64,000 bases of DNA from BRH-c25 sp012519325. GTDB taxonomy: Bacteria; Bacillota; Clostridia; Lutisporales; Lutisporaceae. The first letter of the stretch is position 1; each line of letters starts with the position of its first letter. The position numbers and the translations under genes were made by a program. Below the pieces are notes generated by a model, which had not been told where the DNA came from, ran no database searches, and saw only the letters and a program-made list of their open reading frames with translations. The stretch lies in assembly GCA_050950645.1 (NCBI GenBank), contig JBMNHZ010000005.1:10075-74074 (forward strand), given 5' to 3'. Below, one piece after another: positions 51,790 through 61,256 of the stretch.

Positions 51790-52488
51790 ATGGAAAACAG
51801 AAGAATTCTTGTGGTGGATGATGAAAGGCCAATTGCAGATATCATAAAATTTAACTTAGAGAAGGAAGGGTACAAGGTTTTTGTGGCTGAAGATGGGCAG
51901 CAGGCTGTGGACATGACTTACGAGCATAAGCCCGATCTTATTGTACTTGACATTATGCTTCCTATAATGGATGGTTTTACTGTATGCAAAAAGCTGAGGG
52001 AAAATGTCAGTGCTCCTATTATAATGCTTACAGCAAAGGAAGAGGAAGTGGATAAGGTTCTGGGCCTGGAGCTGGGTGCAGATGACTATATGACAAAGCC
52101 CTTCAGTGTCAGGGAGCTTATGGCAAGAGTCAAAGCAAACATTAGAAGAGCCAACTTTCTTAATGCCGGTATGGAAGGCAGCGGGCAGGTTATAAAATCA
52201 GGTAACCTGATAATTGATTTAAACAAATACGAGGTTCGCAAGGATGATACCATACTTGAGCTGACTCTCAGAGAATTTGAGCTTTTGAGATATCTGGCAC
52301 TTCATGCCGAACAGGTCTTTTCAAGAGAGACACTGCTGGAAGAGGTTTGGGGTTATGAATACTATGGAGATGTAAGAACTGTCGATGTTACGGTGCGGAG
52401 ACTCAGGGAGAAGATTGAGGATGATCCCAGCAATGCCAAATATGTACAGACAAAAAGAGGCGTAGGATATTACTTCAGGAGGATTTAA
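51790..52488 (+). CDS. walR: Response regulator WalR (YycF-like)
   Basis: An OmpR/PhoB-type regulator of 232 residues. The receiver has the acidic pair in ILVVDDERPIADII, the phosphoacceptor Asp in DLIVLDIMLPIMDGF and Lys in DYMTKPFSVREL. The C-terminal winged helix contains LLEEVWGYEYYGDVRTVDVT and VQTKRGVGYYFR. The neighbours walK, yycH, yycI, walJ and htrA identify it as the cell-wall regulator WalR. The ATG at 51790 follows GGGGTGGTG. Confidence 0.96.
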   Translation: MENRRILVVDDERPIADIIKFNLEKEGYKVFVAEDGQQAVDMTYEHKPDLIVLDIMLPIMDGFTVCKKLRENVSAPIIMLTAKEEEVDKVLGLELGADDYMTKPFSVRELMARVKANIRRANFLNAGMEGSGQVIKSGNLIIDLNKYEVRKDDTILELTLREFELLRYLALHAEQVFSRETLLEEVWGYEYYGDVRTVDVTVRRLREKIEDDPSNAKYVQTKRGVGYYFRRI

Positions 52489-52491
52489 TCA

Positions 52492-54270
52492 ATGTTCAGA
52501 AGCATCCAATGGAAGCTTGTAATTATATCTTTTCTGTTAGTTTGGCTCGCAATGTCTATAGTAGGCGTATTCATTACAGAAGCTATAAAGAAAGAACAGA
52601 TTAGCAGCATGACAGATACTATTATCGCAAGGGGCTATTATCTGGCTGACAATCTGAAGGATAAAATAGGTGGAGCGTCTAATATACAAGAAATTGTGTC
52701 AAATTGGTTTGTAGGCCAGGGTAAACAGGTAAGGGCGGTTTTTGTGTATGAAAACGGAGGTTTTACGGCCAGCCAGACTAATTATGAAGGAGCCATAGAT
52801 GATTATGACCTTCTGGGGCTTTGGATAGTGGAGGAAGCTATAGAGCAAGCCCAGGAAATCACATGGCCGGTTGACAACTCAGAATATCTCACCAGTATTG
52901 CTGTGCCGATTATTTCCTCCAATAATGATGTAACCGGGGCAATATATATCAGTGCAGATTTATCCAGTATTGAAGAAAATATAAAGAGCATCAATAAAAT
53001 ACTTACCAGTGCGACTATTTTGGCACTATGCATAACCGCACTTTTGGGCAATCTGCTGGCAAAGACTTTTACAGGTCCCATCAAAGAAGTAACCTCAAAG
53101 GCTGAGAGACTGGCAAAGGGGGATTTTGGGCAGACAATAACTGTAAAATCCAGAGATGAGGTAGGCCAGCTAACCGAAATGTTCAACTATCTTACAGTGA
53201 GGCTGAAGAGCACATTGGATGAGATGTACAGGGAAAAGAACAAGGTTGAAGCAATTCTTACAAACATGACCGACGGAATAATAGCTGTAAATGACGAAGG
53301 GGTAGTAATACACGCAAATCCTGCTGCTTATAAAATTTTCAATATCCAAGAGGAAGACCTTTATAACAGGAATTTTGACGATGCCGCAGAGAAGCTGGAT
53401 CTTGGGATAACCTTCAACGATATTCTTAATGATAGTGATAAGAATTACAATATTTTAGGCATAAACAACCTTATAATAAAAATCAGTGTGGTGCAGATAA
53501 TAAATGAAAAAAATGAGGCTGAAGGCGCCATGCTGGTGCTTCAGGATGTTACCGAGCAGGAAAAACTTGATAGAATGCGCAAGGAATTTGTGGCCAATGT
53601 ATCTCACGAACTGCGAACACCGCTTACTACAATCAGGAGTTATACGGAAACTCTTCTTGAAGGGGCATTGGATAACAAGGAATATACCTTGAGTTTTCTT
53701 AAGGTCATAAACAGTGAGTCAGAAAGAATGACCAGACTGGTAAAGGATTTACTGCAGCTTTCCAAGCTTGATTATGGCAAGATGGAATGGAAGATGAAAA
53801 GTCTTAGTATATTGAATTTAGTAAGAGATTGCGTCCAGAAGATGGAAATGGCAGCCAAACAAAAAAATCAGTCCTTGCATTTTGAAGCTATGGGAGAACT
53901 GTGTGAAATAAACGGGGACAAGGATAGAATAGAACAGGTAATAATAAATATAATCAGCAATGCAATAAAATATACTCCGGAAAACGGCAGCATCAAAGTT
54001 ACGGCAAAAAGGCTGGAGAGTAGTGTAGAAATAAGGATAGTCGACAGCGGGATCGGAATCCCAAAGGAGGACCTGCCGAGGCTGTTTGAAAGGTTTTACA
54101 GGGTTGATAAAGCGCGGTCAAGAGCAATGGGAGGTACAGGACTTGGACTTTCTATTGCCAGGAACATTGTGGAAGTTCATAATGGTTCAATCAGAATAGA
54201 AAGTGAATATGGAAAAGGCAGTGAAGTAATAATTAATTTTCCTTGCGAGGAGAAGTCTATTGTAAAATAA
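52492..54270 (+). CDS. walK: Sensor histidine kinase WalK (YycG-like)
   Basis: 592 residues: membrane helix 1 (LVIISFLLVWLAMSIVGVFI), an extracytoplasmic domain of about 130 residues, membrane helix 2 (ILTSATILALCITALLGNLL), HAMP, a PAS domain (IEAILTNMTDG-like start), HisKA with the phosphorylated His in FVANVSHELRTPLTTIRSY, and a HATPase with NIISNAIKYTPENGS, DSGIGIPKEDLPRLFERFYR and GGTGLGLSIARNIVE. It phosphorylates WalR to control wall hydrolases. It starts three bases after walR. Confidence 0.96.
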   Translation: MFRSIQWKLVIISFLLVWLAMSIVGVFITEAIKKEQISSMTDTIIARGYYLADNLKDKIGGASNIQEIVSNWFVGQGKQVRAVFVYENGGFTASQTNYEGAIDDYDLLGLWIVEEAIEQAQEITWPVDNSEYLTSIAVPIISSNNDVTGAIYISADLSSIEENIKSINKILTSATILALCITALLGNLLAKTFTGPIKEVTSKAERLAKGDFGQTITVKSRDEVGQLTEMFNYLTVRLKSTLDEMYREKNKVEAILTNMTDGIIAVNDEGVVIHANPAAYKIFNIQEEDLYNRNFDDAAEKLDLGITFNDILNDSDKNYNILGINNLIIKISVVQIINEKNEAEGAMLVLQDVTEQEKLDRMRKEFVANVSHELRTPLTTIRSYTETLLEGALDNKEYTLSFLKVINSESERMTRLVKDLLQLSKLDYGKMEWKMKSLSILNLVRDCVQKMEMAAKQKNQSLHFEAMGELCEINGDKDRIEQVIINIISNAIKYTPENGSIKVTAKRLESSVEIRIVDSGIGIPKEDLPRLFERFYRVDKARSRAMGGTGLGLSIARNIVEVHNGSIRIESEYGKGSEVIINFPCEEKSIVK

Positions 54271-54374
54271 GTTTAATTAGTCTGTAATAATGCTGTAATA
54301 AATTTCTTATATAATAATATTGGGGATTGGTGTGCATAATCAGGTAATTTATCAAAGCCACGGAGGGAATTCTC

Positions 54375-54896
54375 ATGATTAAGAAGCTACTAATTTCATC
54401 AATCATTGTTATAGCAGTATTTGCAGCAGGCTCGGCAGTATATGCCCAATCAGGGACAGGCTATGTAAAAGAAACTGCCCCGGTATTTAAACTGCTTTCA
54501 GATAAAGAATCAAAAACTTTTGACAGGGAGTACATGATTTCCGGTAGTGCAAGTGAAGGTACTGTAGTCACTATAGAGTTGTATTGGTTTAAAGGCGAAA
54601 AGAGCATTATAGTCAATAAGAAACAGTCGAAGTCTTCGGAAAGTGAAGGAGATTGGATTTTTCAGAATTCAAAAGAGTACACAGTCGGATCCTCAGGGAT
54701 TTTTGCAGAACCGGTGGCCCTTAATCTTGGGAAAAACAAAATTGTGCTTTTGATTAGTAGTGCAGACGGTAAAACTGAGCAAATAATATTGGAATTGGTG
54801 CGCAGCCTTGAGAAGGATGCAAAAGAGGAAGTCAATGGCGCTTCCTTGAATAAATTCGTTGAGGATTTATCAAACGAAGTGAACTCGACTAAATAA
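54375..54896 (+). CDS. Secreted protein of unknown function in the wal operon
   Basis: 173 residues with a clear signal peptide (MIKKLLISSIIVIAVFAAGS, cleavage likely after VYA) and a small beta-rich domain with REYMISGSASEGTVVTIELY, IFAEPVALNLGKNKIVLLI and an acidic C-terminal helix. The pattern recalls Ig-like cell-surface modules. No family is recognised. It lies between walK and yycH, so a role in wall sensing is plausible by position only. GGAGGG precedes the ATG. Confidence 0.75.
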   Translation: MIKKLLISSIIVIAVFAAGSAVYAQSGTGYVKETAPVFKLLSDKESKTFDREYMISGSASEGTVVTIELYWFKGEKSIIVNKKQSKSSESEGDWIFQNSKEYTVGSSGIFAEPVALNLGKNKIVLLISSADGKTEQIILELVRSLEKDAKEEVNGASLNKFVEDLSNEVNSTK

Positions 54897-54915
54897 GCTC
54901 ATATAGGTGATAATA

Positions 54916-56349
54916 TTGAATCGCGAACGGATTAAATCAGTATCTCTTTTATTTCTTGTAATATTAAGTTTTGTATTGACTACCCGAATATGGTTTTATA
55001 CTTCCATTGAGGGTATTTTTATTATGCCAGGAAATAAATCAATAAAGCCGGATTACAATGCAGAATATGACAAATCGGATCTCTTAAAGCCTCATAAGCT
55101 TATAGTCAGCTTTGGAGGAAGAAGCGCACTTCTATATGACAATGAAGAATACAGTGAAGCATATGGCAGGATATTTAAAGAAGCAAAGAGGGTGATGCGT
55201 ACTGCAATATTGGTGAACAGCAAAGATGTTGTAAGAAAGGTTCATAGGGAAGAATTGCCCAAAATCAGGAATTCAAGAGGTGTGAGCTTTATTTTTAACA
55301 TGCCTCTGGAGGTGGAAGCAGTATTTAAGCTTATGAATATAAGCAGCTACCCTGATATAGGAATCAGGGGAATTGACGAAATAGTAGTTGCCCAGAGCCT
55401 GGACAGAGTATACATTTATGATGCAACCCAAGATATTTTTTATGAATTTAAGACAGAAGGAATACAGAACAATTTGGATTATCTTATTTCAACTTTGGAA
55501 AAACAGCCTACTGCGTCAAGCCTTTACCTTGACAGAATTCAGCCGGAAATGTATGGCAATAAGGTAGTAGTGCCTGCAAGGATCGGAGCAAAAAAGTTTC
55601 CGGTTTTGTCCGGCCAAAAAGAGCTGGAACCAGGTGACGGAATACCTGAAAATATTGCGTTCTTATTTGCGGATTTATTTAATGATGAAATTACATCCCT
55701 CAGTATTATAAAAAATATGGACGGCACTATTGTATACACCAACAGGGAGGGCCAAGTAGTTAAATTATATACTGATGGTATGCTGGAATATGTTAATTTT
55801 GACCTGCAGTCAAAGGACAATCGTATGATAAATGTAAGCAGCGCTATTGACATAAGCACTGAATTTGTAAGCCGACATTTCGGTTTTCCTGAAAATTGCT
55901 ATACATCTGATATAATAGTAATAAAAAGCATGGGAGACGACAAGTATATAATCAGATACAGGTATACCTATGAGGGATTGCCTATACTATCGGCTTCCGG
56001 AATGAACAGTGACTCTATCGAAGTGGAGATTGTAGGGGACGAGGTAAGAAGATACAAGAGGGTTATAAGGAACCTGAACCATGAGCTGGAATATAAACAA
56101 GTCATGGATTCTATAGATGTGCTTGATATATTGCTGGACAAAAAAGTAGAAGCCCAAAGCGGCGAAAGAATCAAAAAAGTCAACGACATGTACCTTGCCT
56201 ATTATGAATACGAAAGATTCGGGCAAAATAGAATAATATATGTGCCTGTCTGGGTTGCAGAAGTTACGGTAGAAAGACTTGATAAAGGTACGGTACTGAA
56301 CCAGCGGTATATAATAAATGCAGAGACAGGGATTATACTGGATAAGTAG
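54916..56349 (+). CDS. yycH: YycH-like regulator of WalK
   Basis: 477 residues with a single N-terminal membrane helix (VSLLFLVILSFVLTTRIWFY) and a large extracytoplasmic region typical of YycH, though sequence conservation in the family is low. In Bacillus YycH and YycI form a membrane complex that restrains WalK. The start is a TTG at 54916 after AGGTGAT; the GTG at 54907 lies inside that site. yycI follows after 29 bases. Confidence 0.82.
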   Translation: MNRERIKSVSLLFLVILSFVLTTRIWFYTSIEGIFIMPGNKSIKPDYNAEYDKSDLLKPHKLIVSFGGRSALLYDNEEYSEAYGRIFKEAKRVMRTAILVNSKDVVRKVHREELPKIRNSRGVSFIFNMPLEVEAVFKLMNISSYPDIGIRGIDEIVVAQSLDRVYIYDATQDIFYEFKTEGIQNNLDYLISTLEKQPTASSLYLDRIQPEMYGNKVVVPARIGAKKFPVLSGQKELEPGDGIPENIAFLFADLFNDEITSLSIIKNMDGTIVYTNREGQVVKLYTDGMLEYVNFDLQSKDNRMINVSSAIDISTEFVSRHFGFPENCYTSDIIVIKSMGDDKYIIRYRYTYEGLPILSASGMNSDSIEVEIVGDEVRRYKRVIRNLNHELEYKQVMDSIDVLDILLDKKVEAQSGERIKKVNDMYLAYYEYERFGQNRIIYVPVWVAEVTVERLDKGTVLNQRYIINAETGIILDK

Positions 56350-56378
56350 ATTCACAGGACATTCAGGAGAGGATTAAT

Positions 56379-57257
56379 ATGGATTGGGCAAAGGCAAAGA
56401 CAATTCTCATAATTGTTTTTACAGCAGTCAATATCTATCTCGGTTATATTATTTTTGAGGCAGGCACAGGAGGTATCAGTTATGTTGACAATGAAAAGGC
56501 AAAGCAAATAACTGATTATCTTGCTGAAAAGGATATAACCGTAACCGGTAATATTCCGAGGAAGAAAACCGACATGCCGCCTATTATTGTAAAGTATAAG
56601 CTTTTCAGCAAGGAAGATATAAAGGGCAGCTTTTTTTCTGAAGGGAACATGACGGAAGAGTTAATCTCAAAGGATATAGTGAAGCTTAAAGGGAAGAACG
56701 TGGAAATAAGCATTAAGAATAACAGGGAGCTTTACTATTTGGACAGCGGTATAAGGCCGGCTGAGACAATAGATGAGAAAGCTTGCAGGAAAAACATAGG
56801 GCAATTTTTAAACAGGCTTAATATGACTGATGATGCTGATGCTATAGTGTCGGAGGATGTAGAAGGCTTCAAGAAATTTATTTATTCGCAGTCCTTCAAG
56901 GGCACGGTTATATACAACAGCGTGATGGAGTTTTATGTTAATGATTCAGGAGTTCAAAGAGCAAGAATAATATGGTTTGATACAATGAGACAGGCCGGAA
57001 AGAAGACGGAAGTGATATCCCCTTTAATAGCGCTGCTGTATCTGCCTGAGCATAATAAGAACAATATGCTGCAAAGCAAGGAGGTACAGGAGATCCGGCA
57101 GGGATATTATTTCGGGACCGGAGCAGGCGATCAGGTTGATGTTTCAGAAGTGGTGGAAGGAACAGCTTTTCCCGTATGGAGAATAAAAACGGAGAAAGAT
57201 ATAATTTACATAAATGCATATAATGAAAAAGTGGAAGGAATTGAGAAAAGGCAATAA
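56379..57257 (+). CDS. yycI: YycI-like regulatory protein of the two-component system
   Basis: 292 residues beginning MDWAKAKTILIIVFTAVNIY, the characteristic YycI N-terminus and membrane helix, followed by a YycI domain with IPRKKTDMPPIIVKY, FNRL-like and YLPEHNKNN segments and a C-terminal GTAFPVWRIKTEKDIIYINA. It partners YycH. It ends inside a terminator hairpin. Confidence 0.9.
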   Translation: MDWAKAKTILIIVFTAVNIYLGYIIFEAGTGGISYVDNEKAKQITDYLAEKDITVTGNIPRKKTDMPPIIVKYKLFSKEDIKGSFFSEGNMTEELISKDIVKLKGKNVEISIKNNRELYYLDSGIRPAETIDEKACRKNIGQFLNRLNMTDDADAIVSEDVEGFKKFIYSQSFKGTVIYNSVMEFYVNDSGVQRARIIWFDTMRQAGKKTEVISPLIALLYLPEHNKNNMLQSKEVQEIRQGYYFGTGAGDQVDVSEVVEGTAFPVWRIKTEKDIIYINAYNEKVEGIEKRQ

Positions 57258-57269
57258 AATTGCCTTTTT
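57250..57269 (+). terminator. Intrinsic terminator overlapping the yycI stop
   Basis: GGCAAT/ATTGCC with an AAA loop and TTTTT; the stop codon lies in the hairpin, and A-rich sequence on the left extends the stem. Confidence 0.85.
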
Positions 57270-57366
57270 CATATATATTATCAAATATATAAAACCATGA
57301 TATAATATGTGCAGAAGATTGGGATACAATCTTTTACAGCAATTACATACAAAGGAGTATATACTT

Positions 57367-58623
57367 TTGGAAGAAAAGCTTATAATCAAAGGTAATAAAA
57401 GACTTCAGGGAGAAGTATACATCAGCGGCGCGAAAAACTCTGCTGTAGGAATAATCCCTGCAGCATTGCTATCCGATTCAAAATGTATTATTAAAAATCT
57501 TCCGAATATAGAAGATGTAAGATATTTAAAGGAGCTTTTGCTTCAAGTCGGTGCAAAGACGAATGAAGGTAATGCCGGAGAACTGGAAATCATAAGCAAA
57601 GGTACGAAAAACTTCAGGGTGAATTTTGAAACAGCAAAGAAAATGAGGGCTTCCTATTATTTTCTTGGAGCGTTTCTCGGTAAATTCAAGAAAGCCGAAG
57701 TACCTTTTCCTGGCGGCTGTGATATAGGAATCAGACCTATTGATCAACACATTAAAGGCTTTGAAGCTTTGGGAGCCAAGATTAAGGTTGAGCATGGTAT
57801 AATAAAGGCAAGAGCCGCAGAGCTAATAGGTGCACCCATATATCTGGACGTGGTAAGTGTTGGTGCTACCATAAACATAATGCTGGCTGCATGCAAGGCA
57901 AAAGGAGTAACTACAATAGAAAACGCAGCCAAGGAACCGTACATAGTAGATATAGCCAACCTATTGAATGCAATGGGTGCCAACATTAAGGGCGCAGGGA
58001 CCGATGTAATTAAAATAAAGGGAGTAGAGCATTTTGGAAGCTGTGAGCATACAATAATCCCCGATATGATGGAAGCGGGCACATATATGATTGCGGCAGC
58101 AGCTACCCAGGGAGATGTACTTGTTAAGAATGTAATTCCGACACACCTTGAATCGGTATCTGCAAAGCTAAGGGAAATGGGCATTGAAGTAGAGGAGAAC
58201 GGAGACTCCATAAGGGTCAGGGCTGTAGCAAGGCCAAAAGCTGTCAATATAAAGACCATACCTTACCCCGGTTTTCCTACCGATCTGCAGCAGCCCATGA
58301 GTGTACTGCTTTCCATATCTGAAGGTACAGGGATTATTACCGAAAGCATATGGGAGGGCAGGTTCAAACATGTGGATGAGCTTAAGAGAATGGGTGCCAA
58401 AATCAAGGTGGAGGGGCGCGTAGCAATTATTGAAGGCATACACAAGCTTTCGGGATCTCCGGTGCGTGCTACAGACCTGAGAGCGGGGGCGGCAATGGTA
58501 ATAGCGGGATTAACCGCTGAAGGAGAGACGGAGATAAGTAATCTTAAGCATATAGACAGAGGTTATGAAAATATGGTAGATAAATTAAAAAAATTAGGTG
58601 CTGACATTACAAGGGTGAAGTAG
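57367..58623 (+). CDS. murA: UDP-N-acetylglucosamine 1-carboxyvinyltransferase
   Basis: First committed step of peptidoglycan synthesis: transfers enolpyruvate from PEP to UDP-GlcNAc. Visible are ISGAKNSAVGIIPAALL with Lys-Asn of the active site, and PFPGGCDIGIRPIDQHI with the catalytic Cys. Fosfomycin acts on this Cys, so sensitivity is expected. The start is a TTG at 57367 (MEEKLIIKG), after AAAGGAG; this gives 418 residues, the usual length. The longer frame from 57307 has no ribosome-binding site. Confidence 0.96.
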   Translation: MEEKLIIKGNKRLQGEVYISGAKNSAVGIIPAALLSDSKCIIKNLPNIEDVRYLKELLLQVGAKTNEGNAGELEIISKGTKNFRVNFETAKKMRASYYFLGAFLGKFKKAEVPFPGGCDIGIRPIDQHIKGFEALGAKIKVEHGIIKARAAELIGAPIYLDVVSVGATINIMLAACKAKGVTTIENAAKEPYIVDIANLLNAMGANIKGAGTDVIKIKGVEHFGSCEHTIIPDMMEAGTYMIAAAATQGDVLVKNVIPTHLESVSAKLREMGIEVEENGDSIRVRAVARPKAVNIKTIPYPGFPTDLQQPMSVLLSISEGTGIITESIWEGRFKHVDELKRMGAKIKVEGRVAIIEGIHKLSGSPVRATDLRAGAAMVIAGLTAEGETEISNLKHIDRGYENMVDKLKKLGADITRVK

Positions 58624-58647
58624 TTGTAACAGGCAGTGGAGGAAGAT

Positions 58648-59445
58648 ATGGGAATAAGAATTTGCTCCCTTTCAAGTGGGAGCAGCGGGAATTGTATTTT
58701 TGTAGGTAATGAAAGCAGCGGATTGCTGGTGGATTGCGGCATAAGCGGCAAGGAAACGCTAAAAAACTTACATAGCATAGGTGTTTGCTCGAACACAATA
58801 AAAGCCATTGTGGTTACACATGAGCATTCGGATCATATCAGAGGTGTCGGGATTATATCAAGAAAGCTTAGAATACCGATATATGCCAATACAAATACCT
58901 GGAACGTCATGGGTGCTTTGATAGGAACCGTCAAACCGGAAAACATAAAAACTTTTAAAGTGGGTGAAGAATTTGAGATTGAGGGGATTGGTGTAAAATC
59001 ATACAGCATTCCCCATGATGCGGCTGATCCGGTAGGCTTCAGCTTCTATGAAGGGAATAATAAAGTAAGCATAGTTACAGATCTCGGATATTTCAGCGAT
59101 ACAGTAAAGGAAAGTATAAGCGGTTCGGACATGGTATTGCTGGAATCTAACCACGACATAGAGATGCTTATGACCGGAAGATATCCTTTTTTTTTAAAGA
59201 GAAGAATATTAAGCGAGCAGGGGCACCTTTCCAACGAAGCGGCGGGAAATGCCATATATGAGCTTCTGCAAACCGGAGTGCGTGAGGTGCTGCTTGGCCA
59301 TTTGAGTCAGGAAAACAACTTCCCTGAGCTTGCTTATGAAACAGTAAAGGGAATATTGAAACAAAATAAAGTAAATGTGGATACGGATATTAAGCTGGAT
59401 CTTGCTCCAAGGAAAGGGATAAGCCGGTTTTATTATATTGATTGA
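58648..59445 (+). CDS. walJ: MBL-fold hydrolase WalJ (YycJ/VicX-like)
   Basis: 265 residues of a metallo-beta-lactamase fold beginning MGIRICSLSSGSSGNCIFVG, with the metal motif THEHSDHIRGVG and later VTDLGYFSD, LLESNHD and LGHLSQENN. WalJ is the regular companion of WalRK and is linked to coordinating replication with division or DNA repair. GGAGGAAG precedes the ATG. Confidence 0.95.
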   Translation: MGIRICSLSSGSSGNCIFVGNESSGLLVDCGISGKETLKNLHSIGVCSNTIKAIVVTHEHSDHIRGVGIISRKLRIPIYANTNTWNVMGALIGTVKPENIKTFKVGEEFEIEGIGVKSYSIPHDAADPVGFSFYEGNNKVSIVTDLGYFSDTVKESISGSDMVLLESNHDIEMLMTGRYPFFLKRRILSEQGHLSNEAAGNAIYELLQTGVREVLLGHLSQENNFPELAYETVKGILKQNKVNVDTDIKLDLAPRKGISRFYYID

Positions 59446-59526
59446 GAGTTTTATGCCCAACAGATGGATATATTAATATCAGAGGATTACCTGCATACAA
59501 TAAATTTGGCTGTGGAGGATGATATA

Positions 59527-60699
59527 ATGGATAATTTCGATGACAATAATATTACAGTCTCCGCTGATTATAGGAATGGACCCGAAAGAAATAAAAGGCC
59601 CTCGGGATTTTTATTTTTGACTACTGCGCTGGTAGGTGCCGTAATAGGAGGGTTTATTGTCGCAGCAATAGTGCCGTCTTATCTGTATAGTAAGCTTGCA
59701 CCCATGCAGCAGAGTCAGCTTGTACCCTCAGGGCAGCAGATTGTGATACAGCCTTCCGAAAAAATAAATGTCGCTGCAGCAGTCGCTCAGAAGGTAACCC
59801 CATCTGTAGTGAGAATAAGCACAGTTACAGTAGAGAGAGATTTGTTTTTCGGCAAGAGGTCTTATGAAGGAGTAGGGTCAGGTGTAATAATAGACTCAAA
59901 GGGATACATACTCACAAATGCCCATGTGGTGGGCGAACATCCTGAGGAATTGACTGTGTTTTTCAAGGACGGAAATGAGCTGGAAGGAAAAGTGCTTTGG
60001 CAGGACAGGTTACTGGACCTGGCAGTGGTAAAGGTTGAGGCTGCGGGTTTACCTGCAGCAGAAATCGGGGACTCTGACAGCCTTATTGTAGGAGAAATCA
60101 GCATTGCAATAGGAAACCCGCTGGGTATGCGTTTTGAGAGGACAGTTACACAGGGTATAGTGTCCGGACTCAACAGGAGCATTATGGTGGAACAGGGCTC
60201 AGTAATGGAGGACTTGATACAAACAGATGCAGCCATTAATCCGGGTAACAGCGGCGGCCCCTTAATAAACAGCAGGGGACAGGTTATAGGCATAAACACT
60301 GTAAAGGCATCTGCAGAGGGCTTGGGTTTTGCTATCCCAATAAATATTACAAAACCTATAACCAAAAAGCTTATAGAGACCGGTAAGTTCATACCGACAT
60401 ATATAGGAATTACTCCCTTGGACAGCGAAATGATTGGTTATTATGCAACAGATATAGAAATACAAAAGGGAATATATATATATAATGTCATGAAGGGTAC
60501 TCCTGCAGCATCAGCGGGGCTGAAGGCAGGAGATGTTATAACTCATATCAACGACACGGAAGTGAACACTCTTGTAAAATTCAAAAGTTTGCTTTACAGC
60601 TTGAATCCCGGTGATACCGTAAGTGTAAGATACTTGAAAAATAATGTTGAAAAAACTGTAGATGTAGTATTGGCGGAAATGCCGGAGGAATACAGGTAA
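59527..60699 (+). CDS. htrA: HtrA-like serine protease with PDZ domain
   Basis: 390 residues: an N-terminal cytoplasmic segment, a membrane helix (FLFLTTALVGAVIGGFIVAA), a trypsin-like domain with His in YILTNAHVVGEH, Asp in DRLLDLAVVKVEA and Ser in INPGNSGGPLINS, and a C-terminal PDZ domain (GTPAASAGLKAGDVITHIND). It degrades or refolds damaged exported proteins. The ATG at 59527 follows GGAGGAT. The stop overlaps the rlmH start (TAATG). Confidence 0.95.
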   Translation: MDNFDDNNITVSADYRNGPERNKRPSGFLFLTTALVGAVIGGFIVAAIVPSYLYSKLAPMQQSQLVPSGQQIVIQPSEKINVAAAVAQKVTPSVVRISTVTVERDLFFGKRSYEGVGSGVIIDSKGYILTNAHVVGEHPEELTVFFKDGNELEGKVLWQDRLLDLAVVKVEAAGLPAAEIGDSDSLIVGEISIAIGNPLGMRFERTVTQGIVSGLNRSIMVEQGSVMEDLIQTDAAINPGNSGGPLINSRGQVIGINTVKASAEGLGFAIPINITKPITKKLIETGKFIPTYIGITPLDSEMIGYYATDIEIQKGIYIYNVMKGTPAASAGLKAGDVITHINDTEVNTLVKFKSLLYSLNPGDTVSVRYLKNNVEKTVDVVLAEMPEEYR

Positions 60700-61178
60700 T
60701 GAACATATCGATTATCGCAGTCGGAAAACTTAAAGAAAGATATTTTAAGGAAGCCGTGGAGGAATACTCAACACGGCTTTCAAAGTATTGCAAGCTGGAT
60801 ATTTCAGAAGTACCGGACGAAAAAGCCCCTGAGAATCTTAGCACTGCTCAGGAGCTAGCAGTCATAAGAAAAGAGGGACAAGGCATATTGAAGCATATTA
60901 AAGAGGATACCTATGCAATAGCTCTTGCTATACAAGGTAAACAGTTGTCCTCAGAGGCTTTTGCCGGTTTCATCAGCGACCTGGGCATAAAGGGAAGGAG
61001 CAATATAGCCTTTATAATAGGCGGCTCTCTGGGATTAAGCGACGAAGTGTTGAAGCGTGCTGACTTCAAGCTTTCCTTCTCTCCCATGACCTTCCCCCAC
61101 CAGCTGATGCGAGTGATACTGCTGGAGCAGATATACAGAGGGTTCAGGATAATCAAGGGGGAACCTTACCACAAATAA
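60699..61178 (+). CDS. rlmH: 23S rRNA pseudouridine1915-N3-methyltransferase RlmH
   Basis: A 159-residue SPOUT methyltransferase. Typical segments are MNISIIAVGKLKERYFKEAV, IAFIIGGSLGLSDEV with the SAM-binding knot and MTFPHQLMRVILLEQIYRGF, then the C-terminal YHK. It modifies helix 69 of 23S rRNA. It closes the walR-rlmH block, as in Bacillus. Confidence 0.98.
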   Translation: MNISIIAVGKLKERYFKEAVEEYSTRLSKYCKLDISEVPDEKAPENLSTAQELAVIRKEGQGILKHIKEDTYAIALAIQGKQLSSEAFAGFISDLGIKGRSNIAFIIGGSLGLSDEVLKRADFKLSFSPMTFPHQLMRVILLEQIYRGFRIIKGEPYHK

Positions 61179-61256
61179 ACATAAAACAACCTGTTGCCTT
61201 AATGAGTAACTTTGAAAGTCTATTTATAAAAAGCTATAGCCTGAGGAGGTGCACCA

